Source: Cryptomeria japonica (lineage: Eukaryota; Streptophyta; Pinopsida; Cupressales; Cupressaceae). From it: a stretch of DNA of 64,000 nucleotides. The position numbers and the translations under genes were made by a program. The notes beneath the pieces are model-generated. The model was not told the origin of the DNA. It made no database searches and was given only the letters and a program-made list of their open reading frames with translations. This document shows, one piece after another, positions 53,977-64,000 of the stretch. The stretch is from the NCBI RefSeq assembly GCF_030272615.1, contig NC_081409.1, positions 619,904,255 to 619,968,254 on the forward strand. The letters run 5' to 3'. How positions within the stretch are numbered: position 1 is the first letter of the stretch; every line of letters starts with the position of its first letter.

Positions 53977-55173
53977 TGTTGGATTTGTGTGAACATTTTC
54001 ATTGTTGTCATTGATATCAAACCCGGTCATCTGGATTGGTCCATATGTGGTATATTGAGCAAATGAGGTTGGTATAGGTTATGATGTTGTGCAATGATGG
54101 ACAATAGGTATATATGTGATGTGGAGCTATAAGGATTATGTAACTCTCTAGAGTCATTTAGGGAGGTGACCAAAAATCTTATATCTTGATCATGGTTGCT
54201 TCTGTTTAAGTTTTTGGTCATTCTTATCTCGCTTGTATTCTGTGCTATGAGTCTTATATTCTGAAATCAGTGCTATTCATATTATGGAGTCTTTTTTATG
54301 ATTCTTGGGATTCGTGCCTATGGATCCATTCATATGGGTCTGGTAGATGCTTGTTTGGTCTTGGTATGTGAAGCATGTAGAATATTAGTGAAGGCTGACT
54401 TGGTTATCATATCTTTGATCAAGGTATTTTTGGTAACGTGTTGATTTGGGCACTTACATCATTGAATAAATCATTTGTGCTTGGATGACATATCATCTTC
54501 ATGGTTGTTCTTATCAGTATATATATAGAATATGTGTGTAGATAAAATATATGAGCATATGAGGTAGTGTGTGTGAATGAATAATACACCAAGTATAGTG
54601 TGTGTAGTGTGATTTGAAAAGTAGAGTCAGAGTAGAGACAATGTTGTGGTAATCCTTTACTGGATGTGTTGTAGTACATTGACCAATTTTAGCACAAAGA
54701 TTCTTTATTGGATCTTTTGTGAGTTATTGTTTTTTTATCTAAGCTTACATTGGATCTAATTCTATGCATTAGGAGATGCACCTTTCTTCACTTCATATTT
54801 TTTTGTTGCAGTGAGCATTTCGATTATGAGCCACTTTTATAATCTTGTAGTGAGTAGTTTTTGTAACCTGATAGTGAGCCACCCAGCAGTGAGTCACTCT
54901 TTTTATAAACATCATATAGCTAGTTATATTATCTTGAGAGCTAACACTCTTTGTGGTTTTTCCCATTTGGGTTTTCCATGTATAAAATTTAGTGTTCCTG
55001 TTGTGGTTGTGTTTTCATTTTTTTTAGCATTTGTCATTTCATGTTGATGTGTTTAATTGATAAATCTAGTATAATAGTAAAAGGTTGAGAAGTTGAGAGA
55101 ATTTTGTATGAATTGGTGGGAATATTGATTCATCCCCCCTCTCAGTATTTAATTCTCTTCAATCAATCCAACA
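53977..55173 (+). repeat. P4 LTR (1197 bp) with internal sequence on both sides
   Basis: TGTTGGATTTGTG to CAATCCAACA. It has a purine tract directly on its left and a primer site two bases to its right. It contains GTGGTTTTTCCCATTTGGGT and CATCCCCCCTCTCAGTATTT modules. Confidence 0.9.
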
Positions 55174-55175
55174 AT

Positions 55176-55187
55176 TGGTATCAAAGC
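55176..55187 (+). other. Primer-binding site, initiator Met-tRNA (P4)
   Basis: TGGTATCAAAGC, one change from TGGTATCAGAGC (a G to A transition). Confidence 0.85.
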
Positions 55188-55243
55188 TTTGGTCCCTTGC
55201 TTGAAAGCTTAACCACTTGAGGGATATTGTTGTTAGTTGAGTC

Positions 55244-55816
55244 ATGAAACCTATGTGTATGACCAGAGAATTTTAGTTGGATGAAGACTTGTAGATAGCT
55301 CTTGAAGATATGGAAAGTGTTGAATCAGAGAATGAGGAATTTAAAGAGAATGTGAAGGTAGTGAATGAATGTGTGGAGAAGTTGAGAGAGAAAATTTAAA
55401 AATTCAAATTGAGGCATACAGAAGTTAACAATCAATTGAAGCAGGCAAATGAGACTATTAAAGATTTGATGTAGAAGATTGAGGAAAGAAATAAGATAGA
55501 GGAAACCTTGAAACAGTCAATCAATTTGAAGACTAAGGAATGTGAGAAGCTAGAGCAAGAAGTAAAGTAGTTGAAGGAAGAAAATAAGGTTCTTGACACT
55601 AGTAAGATCTTGGAAGAATTGGTCAACATGCAGAAAGCTCATTTAGATAAGAATGGACTTGGATTTCAGTCCAGTTAATGTTCAAATTAGGCTGACAAAG
55701 ATAAAAGAAAAGAAATCAAGGTAGAAACTGAGAAGAAATCAGAAGATGAAAGAAAAATACAGAATCAGAATACTAATGCACTAAGGCCACCGATTCGTCA
55801 ACCTAATGCACAAAGA
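55244..55816 (+). pseudogene. P4 ORF1: coiled coil, cut by Copia element D
   Basis: ATG 55244 starts a frame closely similar to P1 ORF1 (ALEDMESVESENEEFKENVK here, TIEDLESVESDNE.LKENVK there), about 190 codons of Glu/Lys/Leu heptads with some seven stops. It ends at PPIRQPNAQR, the point where P1 goes on to its knuckles. Here element D interrupts. The rest should lie beyond the right end of element D, outside the window. Confidence 0.75.
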
Positions 55817-56270
55817 TGTTGGTAACAAGGCAGATAACTAAGAGGGGGGGAGAATCAATTTTCTGAAAAACTTAACTTAAACACAATTTCAAATCTAATA
55901 AATAAGAGTGAAAGAATACATCAACACCACATCAATAACACACATAACACCAAGATTTTTGACATGGAAAACTTAGTTAAGGGAAAAACCACAGTGGGAA
56001 CCTACCCATAATATGATGATACCCTTTTAAAAGTATATGAAATATTAAAATGGGGAATGTGCATGCATTCGGGCACACTACCTAGAGCTCACTGCTTAAA
56101 AAAACAAGGGATACAAACCTGGGGAAGACTCACTGTCTTACAAAAACATTCAGATTACATCTGGAAGATCATGAAATAATAGGATAGCATCTCCTTATGC
56201 CTAGTTATAATTTTGGTTAAGCTCATATAATACTCTTGCACACTTCTTCACCCATCTTCACACTTCTTCT
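55817..56270 (-). repeat. 3' LTR of element D, part beyond P3
   Basis: Starts TGTTGGTAACAAGGC, has the ACTAAGAGGGGGGGAGAATC module (55838) and AACCACAGTGGGAAC block, and a CATGCATTCGGGCACACTACC segment resembling CACATGTAGGAAGGCATATTGCC of the P3 LTR. Ends at the P3 target site. Confidence 0.8.
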
Positions 56271-57144
56271 TGTTGGAATACAATGAATCCAAGAACACTA
56301 AGAGGGGGGTGAATCGGTGTTATGCTGGTAATACAAGATTTTAATCTTTTATAACATACACATATAAACTAGTAAATGAAGAAACATATAACATGAAGTA
56401 AATAAACCAGCCACATGAATGAAGACCATAACACACTGAATTTATACGTGGAAAACCTCAAAGAGGAAAAACCACGGTGGGAATTGTGACCCACAATATC
56501 AATTCACTGGCCATATGAAAGATATTACATAGCATGGGGCCTACACATGTAGGAAGGCATATTGCCTAGAGCACACTGCTCAACACAAAAGAGTCTCACT
56601 GATTACAAGCTTCTGTTGAGATAAAATAGTAATGGTGAACTGACAAAATGCATCTATAATACCAAAAAGAGTTTCAGTTAAAGTTTTGTTCTGTACCGGT
56701 TCATAAACCCTGAACCCTTCTACAGGTATCTTCTTTCCTCCACGAATGTTTTACAAACCATCTTTTGATCATAGCATGATATAAATTTCGCATACAAAAT
56801 GACCTACACACATATCCTTCGCATCACCTTATTCTACTACCTTGTCATATATCAAAATGACCTAACAGTAACTTATATACCCTTTACAAACAATATGCCT
56901 TATGTCGGCTTACAATACAAAATATATCTAATGGCGGCCCTATACAATAATTACAAAATGATTTTACAAATAAAACCTTTCAGATCCAAACTGATGTCGG
57001 CTTCACTGAATTGTTGGATGTCGATGTCAGTGCTGGTGATGACCCTAAATACTCCAATGTCGGTATTTGTCAGTGTATGTCTTCAATAGAATCTTGTTGT
57101 CATCAATGACAACATATGAATCCAATGAGTGTCAATTGCCAACA
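56271..57144 (-). repeat. 3' LTR of P3 (874 bp)
   Basis: TGTTGGAATACAATGAATCC to ATTGCCAACA on the plus strand. Nearly collinear with 61209-62075, with about 5% differences by eye. Confidence 0.93.
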
Positions 57145-57158
57145 ATCTCCCCCTTTGG
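57145..57158 (-). other. Polypurine tract of P3
   Basis: The minus strand reads CCAAAGGGGGAGAT directly before the 3' LTR, the same tract as in P5. Confidence 0.88.
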
Positions 57159-57359
57159 TATTGATGGCAACACTCATGTGAAAAATGGATTCCCTGACGG
57201 TTCAACTAAAATATGAAACATGGTCCCCCTGAGCTGATTAAGTCTGTCTGATATCCTCCCCCTAGGATTATATACATATTTTTCACATAATATACACTCC
57301 CTCTTTGGCATCAATGCCAAAGACCGGTGAAACAATTAAAAGAATTGTTACAAATTACT

Positions 57360-59613
57360 TTACCTGAGCTTGACCAATCTCAAAATTTCCAGATAAACTT
57401 TCTCTAGCAACTGTATATAGGTATCCCAGCCGATTTTGAATGTTTCAAATATGGATACAAGTCCACTTAGTAAATGTGCAAGTGTTTCTTTCTCAGTGAA
57501 TTCTACCGGTGTGGGCTTCACAAGCATGTCCATACATTCCCTCCTATGTACACCAAGTGAATCCAATCTTGGACTCACCAAACCTCTGAGACTCCTTGCT
57601 CTCTGAATGATCTTGTCTATTTCCTTTTCAAAAGCAAAAACTTGGTTCTCCAAAGTCAAAATTTGTCCATCAATGGAAGTTGTAAGTGAAGATAGTCCAT
57701 CAAAAGAATTAGAAATATTAGCAATCTTTTCATGTAACTCTATTAATCTCTTATCTACATTTGTTGTAAGAATTTATATATTACAAAAGACCCTGTAGAT
57801 GTTAGTACATTGTTTCAAACACTTTTCAATAAGTATAAGTTTCTCTTCAAGCTTACTCTTCTCTATCTCAATAATCTAGTCAAAAGAGACTTTCTTGGCT
57901 AGAGTAAATCTTTCAAGTGCTTTCTTGTAAAAAATTTGCTGCAATGATTGAAAGTTTTTAGATATGTGCTTTGTTAATGCCTTAAGCTTTCTAGAAGGGC
58001 TTGCTTCATTTTCAATCATATAAATAGGAATCAATCTATGCAAAACTACTATTAATTGATCTATTATTCCTTTGTCTACGGATCCTTCCTTCATTAGCTT
58101 TTGAGTAGCCATCATCATTTAGCTCTATGGGACTCATCTCTATGATTGATTTCTTCTCAACTTGAGAAGTGTCAATTGTCAAAAGTTTTGTTGGGGAATC
58201 AACTATCGGTTCAGTCTCCTTTTCCTTTTCTTCCTTATCCTCTCCTGGTGTATCTCTTTTCTCATCCTCTTTTGCACCGATGGCTTTGCCACTGGGTGCA
58301 ATATTTTTTATTGTTGGTGGAGTATTATCCATAATATTATTTGTAACCTATACATTATCTATATTACCTTGCTCAGATTGTACAAATGTTGTCTCTATCG
58401 GTTTAGTCTGTACACTCTCATGAGTTTTAGGACTATCTATCGGTTCATTCAAAATTTAATCTGAACTTCCCAAAATTCCTTTCCCTTTAGATTTTTCTAT
58501 AATGGTGGGAGTTGTTTCCTTAGCAAATTCTTCTTGAGAAGTGAGAAAATTAGGATTCTTTTAGAAGAATTTAGCCCAATCATCTCTGGTCTCATTTATT
58601 ATCTCATTGACTTTGCCCATCATTAGGCCTATTTGTCGAGTTTTGCTACTAAAGATTGTTTTATTTGCAACATCTATACATCTTTTCATTTCCTTATTAT
58701 TTATAGAGCCACACATACTCAAAAGTTCAACTTCTTTAATTTTTTTGTCCCTCCTGATTACATCTTTGATCTGCATACCTATCGGTATGTCATGAGCCAA
58801 ATGTTTCTTACCTAAACTCGGTAGCTCATTCATGAAGTATAACATCAAACAGACAATAAGATTTCCAAACCAAAAGGTTCCTTTCTTAACACCTTTGATC
58901 TTGCCAAGATTTATCATTAATTCACTCCTTAACCATTCACACAAGTCATACTTTTCATTATTTTTTATCATTTGGTCTGCACCATGGATACATGAACTGG
59001 AAACAGAGTTCAATTGACTTCATTGAGTTACCTTGTAGCCAATGATCATGCTAGAAAATTTCACATCTATGTCTTTGATGGTCCTGACCCTCATCGATCA
59101 TCCATCATGGGTTGCGCCGATGAGCTTCTCAACCGCAGTGGTGGAGATCTTCTTTCCTGGTTCCTCTCCAACTTTGGGTAAGTTGGTGAATGCCTAAATA
59201 GCTTCTTTGGTGATCATGTGGGGCCGGTCCAGCCAGATGAATTCATTATGGACCCTACTCAGAACATATCTGATCACTTCATCCTTGAATTTTGGTATAT
59301 ACAGGATTTTGGTTAACCCTAGATCTTCAATAATTTGATATTCTGGGTTGATTATTCTGGAGCTGCCTAGTATCATAGATTGATACATTCCCTTGATTTC
59401 CTCAGTGCCTAAATCCTCCAAGGTGCAATGAATATAGAACCTGACATCTTCCACATAAACCATGCCATCGGGAACCCTCAAAAATGTGCCAGTAGAGTCT
59501 TCCTTCATAGCAATTTGGGGAACTTCCTTGAAAATAGGTCTAAGCCTATCCTTAACCTCAACAACTATGGGATTCATAATGAAAGTAGGAGCAGATGATG
59601 ATCTAGATGTCAT
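57360..59613 (-). pseudogene. P3 ORF2: unknown protein, one frameshift and several stops
   Basis: ATG 59613 starts with a Ser-rich MTSRSSSAPTF and then MNPIVVEVKDRLRPIFKE, aligning with VLNPVLVEALKEPQPKFKL of P2. Domain 1 carries DEVIRYVLSRVHNEFIWLDR. Domain 2 (59013-58561) has YDLCEWLRSELMINLGKIK and FGNLIVCLMLYF. A Lys/Glu/Pro-rich linker contains GEDKEEKEKETEP, then MSPIEL near 58140. Here the frame shifts; 58118-57360 continues as coiled coil and ends LLEKVYLEILRLVKLR. All parts in front of the shift share one frame. Length if unbroken is about 750 codons, shorter than P2. No known enzyme motif seen. Confidence 0.75.
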
Positions 59614-59949
59614 TTCAAAGAAATACCTAGATAACGGTCATCGGTTAAAAGATTTTGATTACTTCTCAAATAACTACTAGAAATCCTTTGGAATGCCTTT
59701 GCTCGCTCTTGATCACCTGTGATTTTCCTTTTCTTTGCTCTGGTTTGCTTGAGTGTTGGGTGAGTAAAAATGAGTCCATTTTCCCATTTTATCGATGATT
59801 AAACCCTAATTCATCATTGTCATAAATGCTCAACAATGTGCCCTATTGGATGTCAGTTTCATAGTTTTATGCCTGATAAACCTCCATTAATGATCAATAC
59901 CACTCTCCAGATCTCTTTTCAGATCTCCTCTAGGGAATATGCAATATTT
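59614..59949 (-). other. P3 spacer between ORF1 and ORF2
   Basis: About 335 bp without a convincing frame. It lies downstream of the ORF1 stop and may hold the signal for ORF2 expression. Confidence 0.45.
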
Positions 59950-61134
59950 TCAATGAATTTTCCAACCCCTAAGGCATATGCCTCTGTTACTAGTTGAATT
60001 TCCTGCCAGTGCAAGAATACTTTGTTCTACCATTGGAGTTACAGGTGCATTTACCAATGCAGTTGCATCTCCACTTGGTTCTTCAGATTTTCTAACCCAT
60101 CTCTTGGTGTGATCTTGTTGTATTTCATCTACCTTCTTCTTTCTATTCTCATCTTCTTTATCATTGTTAACCAGTGTAGTCTTGCTTCTACAGTACTTAG
60201 CAATATGACATGTTTTGTTGCATGCATAACATGTAACATTGATCTTTTGAATTGCTTTGGCATATCTGATGTCATTCCTTGACCTACATTGATTAGCCAA
60301 ATGACCAAACTTTCCACATGCATGACATTTAGCATTCAACCTACAATCTTCTAACTTATGACCACATTTCTTGCAATTTGTGCACTGATCAGGAACTAAA
60401 ATGTAGTTTTGATTTGCTTTATTTCTACATTATCTAGCCATATGCCCAAATTTATTATAAACAAAACATCTACCATTGAATTTGTAAGCATTAGATTGCC
60501 TTACTGGTTTCCTCTGGTCTGATGAGTTTTGCATACCAGTTGTCTGATCTTTATTTGCAGTATCGAAGCTTTCACCTTGTACAAATCCAAGTCCTCTAGA
60601 ATCTTCACTCTGCCTTTGTCTTTTCAATAAATCATCCAACTGTGCAGTAGTAATCCTAAATTTTTCTTTATACTCACTTGCAGTAGTCAGATCATCTCTC
60701 AAAGTTATTATTTGTCTTTCAAGCTCTTGTTCATTATTCCGGGATTGTACCAAATTATTTTTCAACATATCATTCTCATGAGCCAATCTGCCACATTCTT
60801 TAGATTTATTCTTCAGAGATACAACAAGATTTTCTTCCTTCTTATTTCTGTCCTCAATATCTTTTGACATCCTCATAGTCAAGTCTTGCATTTCGTTCTT
60901 CATGAGCATGTTTGCTTGACTCAATTTCTGACATTGTTCCTTAAGTTCATTTTTCTCTTCATCATCCTGGTTTTGCAAAAGTTCCTTTCTCCTATCTTGA
61001 GCTAATGATAACCTTTCTTGAAGAACAAGAATAAATTCATTAGCAGAATTCAATTCATCTTGCAGTTTCAAGTTCTTCAACCTTTCAACATCATAATCCT
61101 CAAGTGTCATCTCAAGTTGCTTCTCCATAGCCAT
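59950..61134 (-). pseudogene. P3 ORF1: coiled coil plus four or five zinc knuckles, one stop
   Basis: Start ATG 61134, 61 bases after the primer site. Residues 1-190 are heptad-rich (LKLQDELNSANEFILVLQER and similar), a long coiled coil. After a Gln/Ser/Arg linker come the knuckles CFVYNKFGHMAR.C (second Cys lost, stop inside), CTNCKKCGHKLEDC, CHACGKFGHLANQC and CYACNKTCHIAKYC, then a charged tail with a Trp and an Ala/Pro segment. Apart from the stop at 60430 the frame is open, so this is the best-preserved ORF1 of the family. Nucleic-acid binding and self-assembly are inferred. Confidence 0.82.
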
Positions 61135-61194
61135 ATTCAATGATTCTAGTTTCAAGATCTTCCTCAAGCTATTAAACTTCCTTTGAGGTATCAA

Positions 61195-61206
61195 GCTCTG
61201 ATACCA
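61195..61206 (-). other. Primer-binding site, initiator Met-tRNA (P3)
   Basis: The minus strand reads TGGTATCAGAGC exactly, two bases from the LTR. Confidence 0.92.
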
Positions 61207-61208
61207 AT

Positions 61209-62075
61209 TTTTGGAATACAATCAATCCAAGAACACTAAGAGGGGGGGGTGAATCAGTGTTATGTCAGTAATACAAGATTTTAACCTTTTATAACATACA
61301 CATATAAACTGGTAAATGAAGAACATATAACATGAAGTAAATAAACTAGCCACATGAATGAACACCATAACACACTAAATTTCATATGTGGAAAACCTCA
61401 AAGAGGAAAAACCACGGTGGGATTTGTGACCCACAATATCAATTCACTAGCCACATGAAAGATATTACATAGCATGGGGGCCTGCACATGCAGGAAGGCA
61501 CACTGCCTAGAGCACATTTCTCAACACAAAAGAGTCTCACTGATTACAAGCTTCTACTAAGAAAAAATAGTAATGGTGAACTCACAAAATGCATCTACAA
61601 TGCCAAAAAGAGTTCTAATTAAAGCTTTGTTCTGTACCGGTTTGTAAACCCTGAACCCTTTTATCGGTATCTTCTTTCTTCCAAGAATGTTTCACAAACC
61701 ATCTACTAGTCATAGCATGATATAACTTTCACATACAAAATTACCTACATACATATGCTTTGCATCACCTCATTCTACTACCTTGTCATATATCAAAATA
61801 ACCTAACAGACTGACTTATATACCCTTTACAAACAATATGCCTTATGTCAGCTTACAATACAAAAGATATTCAATATCATCCCTATACAATGATTACAAA
61901 ATGATTTTACAAATATAACCTTTTGGATCCAGACTAATGTCGGCTTCACTGAAGTGCTGGATGTCGGTGATGACCCTGAATACTCCAATGTCGGTATCTT
62001 CTGGTGTATGTCTTCAATATAATCTTGTTGCCATCAATGACAATATATGAATACAATGAGTGTCAATTGCCAACA
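61209..62075 (-). repeat. 5' LTR of P3 (867 bp)
   Basis: Begins TTTTGGAATACA (terminal TG decayed) and ends TTGCCAACA. Contains the ACTAAGAGGGGGGGGTGAATCAG module and the GGGGGCCTGCACATGCAGGA block. Confidence 0.92.
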
Positions 62076-62987
62076 CTTTTCTACTACCAAAAGATCAAAG
62101 TGTTATTCGCACATCACACACATTCAAAGATACCGCAATTACATATGCAATGATATTACATCGATTTATACACATCATCAACCTATCTTTCAAGGTCGGT
62201 TCAACCCACATCACAAATTACAAAATATAACCTTAAATGCTACAATATTACATGCGGACTAAAACAATGTTGGCTAATACATAGTATGGACCTAAATCAC
62301 CACCTCGAACATGAAACACCTCCAAGAATTACAACTTGAGCATCCACAACACACCACAATCATCATGTTAGCTAAGAACATGAAGAACACCACTAGATCA
62401 AGGAAAATCATCAATAATGTGCAAAATGGTCAATGCAGACAATCAAAACAAATAGGAAATGATCTAGAAACATCCACATGCATCATGAATTACCACAACA
62501 ACAACTGTAACATCACCACTTACTATAATCTCCATCATCATTATATCGAACTTCAAGAACACTAACTAAATTGACTATCAAACTAACAGATACACTTGTG
62601 GACCTCTAAATAATGAACCATCTAAATTGAGGACACACTAGAACATCCCAAACACTGTCAAATATGCAAACTAAGATATTGCAACACAAAACAATGTAGA
62701 GAAAATTCTCGAACATTGATAAACACCAAACAATTGAAAAACCAACCACAATACTAGATCCCATAACTCAATTGAATCTCCATGAGAACCACTAAAACTC
62801 CCACTGAATCAACTAGAGATACTTATCTCAAAACCCTTTAATCTACAATAGCTCATCTGCAACACACTGACCAAACCAACTTACTTAATCTGACTGCAAC
62901 ACTGGAACACAGAGAGGAATATGTTGACAACAATGACAACACAACACTCAAACACATATTTGCACATTGTCTCAACAATATCCAACA
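62076..62987 (-). repeat. 3' LTR of element D, part next to pol
   Basis: AT-rich, gene-free, about 900 bp, ending TATCCAACA. Includes CAATGACAACACAACACTC near its end, as in the P2 and P3 LTRs. With 55817-56270 it makes an LTR of about 1.36 kb. Confidence 0.75.
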
Positions 62988-63294
62988 ATATCCCTCTTTG
63001 GAATTGATGAAAACATATGACATGAAAAAAATTCAATGACAAAGAAAAGAACAACTCTCAACAGAAAAAAAAAATCTCCCCTGAGATCAAGCATATGATA
63101 TGACAATTTTTCACATAATTCTCTCCCCCTTTGACATCAATGCAAAAACTCATATTTTCAAACCACAAAACTCTCTAAATTAAACATCTAAATTACAAGG
63201 CTGACTACTCCTCCTATGTAGAATCCACCACACATAAATCTGAAGCACAAGATATCTCTGTGAAATTCACTGGACCAATGCAAATACATGCATC
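62988..63294 (-). other. Element D purine tract and 3' non-coding region
   Basis: The minus strand reads CCAAAGAGGGATAT at 63001-62988 against the LTR, and a second tract GTCAAAGGGGGAGAG at 63135-63121. No gene. Confidence 0.7.
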
Positions 63295-64000
63295 TTAGTT
63301 CTCATCAAGAAGGGAAATTACCCCTAACTTCTCCCTAAGATACTCAAAAGTATCCTTAGGCAATGGCTTCATAAAGATATCTGCACTTTGTTCCTTTGTA
63401 GACACACACTCTAATCTGACTTCCTTCTCATTCACCTTCTCTCTCAAGAAATGAATTTTGATTGATATATGCTTAGTCTTTGAATGTAACACTAGATTCT
63501 TAGAAATGTTGATATCACTTGAATTATCATAGTATATAGCAGTAGGCACATCATAAACAACTCTAATATCCTTCAACATATTCTTCATCCATATTACAAG
63601 AGTGTGATTGCTAGCAGCAACAATGTATGCAACCTCTACAATAGATAAAGAAATAGCATTATGCCTCTTACTCATCAATGAAACCAATCTCTTTACCAAT
63701 AAAAATGCACCACCACAAGTACTCTTCTTCTCATCAACATCACCTACCCAATCAGCATTAGTAAAAGAACTCAAAGTAAAATCATCATCTTTAGGATACC
63801 ACAAACCAAAATCAATAGTTCCTTTCAAATATGTAAAAATTCTCTTCACAACTACAACATGAGATTCCTTAGGATCATCTTGAAATCTAGGAACAATACA
63901 AATAGCATTCATGATATCTAGTCTAGTCTAAGTCAAATAGAGCATTCCACCAGTCATAGATCTATGTCTAGTCTGATTTGCATTCAAAGAATCATCCTCC
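63295..64000 (-). CDS. pol: Copia Pol, end of reverse transcriptase and RNase H (partial)
   Basis: RNase H removes RNA from the RNA/DNA hybrid. From the window edge the minus frame reads RHRSMTGGMLYLT, a TAG stop, then TRLDI and CIVPRFQDDPKESH, the RT-RNase H joint of Copia Pol. The RNase H motifs are present: FTNADWVGDVDEKKSTCGG (first Asp), LSIVEVAYI (Glu), YYDNSSDINISKN (second Asp) and KTKHISIKIHFLREKV. The stop at 63295 follows LREKLGVISLLDEN. Apart from the TAG near 63930 the frame is open over 205 codons, so element D is much younger than the remnants at 2501 and 34306. Confidence 0.9.

Larger units (their letters stand above)
56271..62075 (-). mobile_element. P3: most complete non-autonomous two-ORF LTR element (5.8 kb)
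   Basis: LTRs 61209-62075 (5') and 56271-57144 (3'), Met primer site, ORF1, ORF2, purine tract; no nested insertion. Flanks CTTCT (56266-56270) and CTTTT (62076-62080) form a one-mismatch target duplication. It gives the full plan of the family: primer site, ORF1 (61134-59950), ORF2 (59613-57360), purine tract, with no room left for pol. LTR content relates it to Copia element D, in whose LTR it sits. Confidence 0.9.
55817..64000 (-). mobile_element. Ty1/Copia element D, 3' part, interrupted by P3, runs off the right edge
   Basis: On the minus strand: pol (RT end and RNase H, 64000-63295), 3' non-coding DNA, purine tract (63001-62988) and a 3' LTR split into 62987-62076 and 56270-55817 by P3. 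It lies inside P4 ORF1. The presumed left target duplication is AAAGA (55812-55816); its partner is outside the window. Confidence 0.85.

Noticed and set aside
1-64000. Bacterial or organellar origin, operons and attachment sites
   Set aside because: No bacterial genes or ribosome-binding sites; LTR and LINE content with Met-tRNA primer sites is plant nuclear.

Overview
The window is almost pure transposable-element DNA from a seed plant. It is AT-rich, has no cellular gene, tRNA or rRNA that I can support, and holds at least a dozen LTR retrotransposons and LINEs nested up to four deep. Old, decayed, gene-free layers like these suit a very large plant genome, and a conifer or other gymnosperm is my best guess; that is an inference from the repeat landscape and not from a marker gene.

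Layout, 1-21 kb: 1-2500 is the 5' end of a minus-strand Ty1/Copia element (element A: gag, initiator-Met primer site, 5' LTR). 2501-18940 is an old Copia remnant split by a 15-kb element (P1, 3102-18110, target duplication CTAAA). P1 carries a Copia-type LTR fragment (4841-5278) and a second element, P2 (6027-14662, target duplication GTCAC). P2 is itself hit by a solo LTR (11969-12844). 18940-21063 is a LINE fragment: the end of RNase H, then a further long ORF.

21-34 kb: a relative of that LINE-linked ORF (21222-21608 and 29306-30440) is interrupted by a fairly young Ty3/Gypsy element (21609-29305, LTRs of about 1.2 kb, target duplication ATTAT) with gag and a protease-like region but no reverse transcriptase or integrase. 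A broken LINE follows (30520-33035), then an unidentified, partly duplicated coding-like stretch (33146-34033).

34-49 kb: a well-preserved LINE (about 34742-41571) has endonuclease, reverse transcriptase and RNase H in one frame with four stops, followed by a 2.3-kb 3' region with one more ORF. Then come LTR, Copia and LINE scraps (41572-43135) and a truncated Gypsy element (43136-48923).

49-64 kb: P5 (48924-52509) is internally deleted. P4 (53017-55816) shows an internal-LTR-internal order. A minus-strand Copia (element D) inserted in P4 runs from 55817 past the window end, and its 3' LTR is interrupted by P3 (56271-62075).

The main biological theme is P1-P5: non-autonomous LTR elements with no recognisable polymerase or integrase. 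ORF1 encodes a coiled coil followed by four or five CCHC zinc knuckles. ORF2 encodes a protein of up to about 1000 codons of a type I do not recognise, ending in coiled coil. Their LTR ends, Met-tRNA primer sites, purine tracts and 5-bp target duplications match Copia elements, and two of them (P2, P3) have LTRs resembling Copia elements in the same window (A, D). I infer that they move by borrowing Copia enzymes.
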